Source: Vibrio sp. 10N.261.45.E2 (GTDB lineage Bacteria > Pseudomonadota > Gammaproteobacteria > Enterobacterales > Vibrionaceae). Taken from it: a stretch of 34,006 nucleotides of DNA. The notes beneath the pieces are model-generated. The model worked only from the letters and a program-made list of their open reading frames with translations. It made no database searches and was not told the DNA's origin. Below, piece after piece: positions 32,404 through 34,006 of the stretch. The position numbers and the translations under genes were made by a program. Positions within the stretch are counted from its first letter, which is position 1, and each line of letters opens with the position of its first letter. The DNA is taken from the NCBI RefSeq assembly GCF_002875705.1, contig NZ_MCZZ01000139.1, forward strand, positions 1,042 to 35,047. Reading direction: 5' to 3'.

Positions 32404-33261
32404 GTGAAACCTTCAGCACTTGTTACAAGCTTTACTATTTTGTCTTCCAGCTTATGGCTACCTTTGTCATTTGCAGAAACTCCAGAAAGAGTACAGCCTG
32501 CTCAACGCGTGGTCAGCCTTGCTCCTCATGCCACTGAACTAGCGTACAGCGCTGGATTAGGTGACAACCTTGTTGCCGTAAGTGAACGAAGTGATTACCC
32601 ACCACAAGCAGAGCAGCTTGAGAAAGTGGCTAACTATCAAGGCATCAAGGTTGAGAAGATCATCGCTCTTCAGCCTGATTTGATTCTTGCGTGGCCTGCA
32701 GGAAACCCACCCAGAGAACTCGCGAAGCTAGAGCAGTTTGGTTTTAATATCTATTACTCAAAAACCAAAAGCCTAGACAGTATCGCAACCAATATTGAAC
32801 AACTCAGCCAATACGCGAGCGATCCAAGCATTGGCGAAAATAACGCTCGGCGATACAGAGAGCAGCTCAACGAATTAAGACTGAAATATAAAGATGCGGA
32901 ACCTGTTAGCTACTTTTACCAGCTGAGTGAGAAACCGATCATCACCGTTGCTCAAGGACACTGGCCAAGTGAGGTGTTTGAGTTTTGTGGCGGCCACAAT
33001 ATTTTCGAAGACAGTGCTTCCCCTTACCCACAAGTTGGTATCGAACAAGTTGTATTAAGGAAGCCGCAAGTGATCTTCACTTCTCAGCACGCAATTGAGA
33101 ATGGAACCATGTGGCAAACATGGGAAGATGAGATCCCGGCTGTCGCTCAAAATCAGATTTGGTCACTCAATTCTGACTGGATTAATCGCCCAACAACGAG
33201 AACTTTGCAAGCGATCAAACAAGTATGTAATTTCTTCGATAGAGCTAGGCAAAATCACTAA
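32404..33261 (+). CDS. btuF: Periplasmic vitamin B12-binding protein BtuF
   Basis: Delivers cobalamin to the BtuCD ABC importer. 285 residues. A signal peptide ends in LPLSFA (cut after about residue 24), followed by the two-lobed binding fold: RVVSLAPHATELAYSAGLGDNLVAVSERSDYP, then IIALQPDLILAW, and GHWPSEVFEFCGGHNIF in the C-terminal lobe. The start codon is GTG, one base after the cbiB stop, with AAGGG 7 bases upstream. This supports translational coupling. btuCD is not in the window. Confidence 0.93.
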   Translation: MKPSALVTSFTILSSSLWLPLSFAETPERVQPAQRVVSLAPHATELAYSAGLGDNLVAVSERSDYPPQAEQLEKVANYQGIKVEKIIALQPDLILAWPAGNPPRELAKLEQFGFNIYYSKTKSLDSIATNIEQLSQYASDPSIGENNARRYREQLNELRLKYKDAEPVSYFYQLSEKPIITVAQGHWPSEVFEFCGGHNIFEDSASPYPQVGIEQVVLRKPQVIFTSQHAIENGTMWQTWEDEIPAVAQNQIWSLNSDWINRPTTRTLQAIKQVCNFFDRARQNH

Positions 33262-33335
33262 CTATTTGCTGCATTTTTTCGTACAATTCGCCACCGACCT
33301 GTCCCTACAATTTTAACTATAAGAGCACCAGTATC

Positions 33336-33953
33336 ATGGATTCCATGCTGCTTTATATTATCGATTTATTTGGCACTGCCATCTTTGCTATCTCCGGCGT
33401 ATTTGTCGCTGGCCGCCTAAAAATGGACCCCTTTGGTGTCGCCGTTCTCGGCAGTGTAACCGCCATTGGTGGCGGTACTATTCGAGATATGGCGTTGGGT
33501 GCCACTCCCGTGTTTTGGATCACTGATACCACCTACCTTTGGGTAATCATCATCACCTGTTTGCTGACTATGATGATTGTAAGGCGCCCAAAACGTCTGG
33601 CTTGGTGGATACTGCCGGTGTGTGATGCGATCGGCCTGGCGGTGTTTGTTGGTATTGGTGTTGAAAAAGCGCTTATCTATCAAGATTCAGCTTTAGTTGC
33701 TGTCATCATGGGTGTCATCACTGGCTGTGGTGGTGGTATTATCCGCGATGTACTTGCCCGTGAAGTGCCAATGATCCTAAGAAGTGAAGTCTACGCGACC
33801 GCTTGTATCATTGGTGGCACTTTCCATACTATGGCGATCTGCATGGGGCACGATTCAGAAACGGCATTTTTAGCCGGCGTGTTTTCAACACTATTGATTA
33901 GACTTGGCGCTATTCGCTGGCACTTATCACTACCAACGTTCGCCATTAAATAA
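33336..33953 (+). CDS. TRIC-family (UPF0126, YadS-like) membrane protein
   Basis: 205 residues with about seven hydrophobic helices and the internal duplication typical of the family: AIFAISGVFVAGR with AIGGGTIRDMALG in the first half, and DAIGLAVFVGIGVEKAL with GCGGGIIRDVLARE in the second. Bacterial homologues form trimeric potassium-type cation channels. The gene next to btuF in E. coli is yadS, also of this family, so the context is conserved. The ribosome binding site is poor (AAGAG, about 15 bases upstream). A 74-base gap separates it from btuF. The gene is complete; its terminator is cut by the end of the contig. Confidence 0.92.
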   Translation: MDSMLLYIIDLFGTAIFAISGVFVAGRLKMDPFGVAVLGSVTAIGGGTIRDMALGATPVFWITDTTYLWVIIITCLLTMMIVRRPKRLAWWILPVCDAIGLAVFVGIGVEKALIYQDSALVAVIMGVITGCGGGIIRDVLAREVPMILRSEVYATACIIGGTFHTMAICMGHDSETAFLAGVFSTLLIRLGAIRWHLSLPTFAIK

Positions 33954-33989
33954 GCTAGCGCTACACAATTGATTAAAGGCTCCTTAAGG

Positions 33990-34006
33990 CTGTCTCTTAT
34001 ACACAA
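33990..34006. other. Nextera/Tn5 mosaic-end adapter sequence at the contig end
   Basis: The last 17 bases begin CTGTCTCTTATACACA, identical over 16 bases to the complement of the Tn5 mosaic end used in Nextera libraries. Read on the minus strand this yields the peptide CIRDS, well known from adapter contamination. The preceding AAAGGCTCC-TTAA-GG looks like the left arm and loop of a terminator whose right arm is missing, which puts the artificial junction at about 33990. This is not genomic DNA. Confidence 0.93.

Noticed and set aside
33791..34006. Minus-strand ORF of about 71 codons overlapping the TRIC gene
   Set aside because: Its first codons are adapter sequence (CIRDS), and the rest is antisense to a clear membrane-protein gene.

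Overview
The window looks like chromosomal DNA of a marine gammaproteobacterium of the genus Vibrio (Vibrionaceae). This rests on the gene set, the heavy use of CTA leucine codons in the highly expressed genes, and a gene order that, from memory, matches the ung-nfo-grcA-thrCBA-arcA-arcB-gltBD-gltBD-mtnN-btuF stretch of the large chromosome of Vibrio cholerae. The species cannot be named from this alone. The window has the marks of a complete draft-assembly contig. It opens inside an IS4-family insertion sequence, a repeat at which assemblies break, and it ends in 16 bases identical to the Nextera/Tn5 mosaic-end adapter.

Layout. 1-215: tail of an IS4-like transposase and its right terminal repeat. 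367-3004 (minus strand): a hemerythrin-like protein, uracil-DNA glycosylase (ung), an unannotated-looking 40-codon histidine-rich ORF with a very strong ribosome binding site, and endonuclease IV (nfo). 3166-3761: grcA, the spare glycyl-radical subunit, behind two FNR-type boxes. 3787-8720 (minus): the complete thrLABC operon with leader peptide, attenuator and promoter. 8966-9955: a small secreted or outer-membrane protein of unknown function and an RraA-like protein. 10261-11341: arcA with an upstream FNR-type box. 11368-17160 (minus): a lipoprotein, the sensor kinase arcB, a PAS-GGDEF diguanylate cyclase, and a YhcC-type radical SAM protein. 17477-30091 (plus): two complete NADPH glutamate synthases in tandem, from two different GOGAT lineages. 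30187-33953 (plus): a DUF1499 lipoprotein, then mtnN, cbiB, btuF and a TRIC-family membrane protein.

How the genes work together. Three themes dominate. One is redox and anaerobic control: ArcA and ArcB, FNR sites in front of arcA and grcA, and GrcA itself. Another is nitrogen and amino-acid synthesis: two GOGATs and an attenuated threonine operon. The last is salvage: MtnN for SAM-derived nucleosides, CbiB and BtuF for corrinoids. Ung and Nfo both act in base-excision repair.

Nothing here is clearly a new system such as a defence island, phage or CRISPR array; it is mostly core genome. The points most worth a second look are: ArcB keeps Cys180 but has Tyr at 241 and no other cysteine; the 40-codon ORF and terminator sit just ahead of ung; the first gltB has a structured leader; two divergent GOGAT operons stand side by side; and the contig end carries adapter sequence that makes a false ORF.
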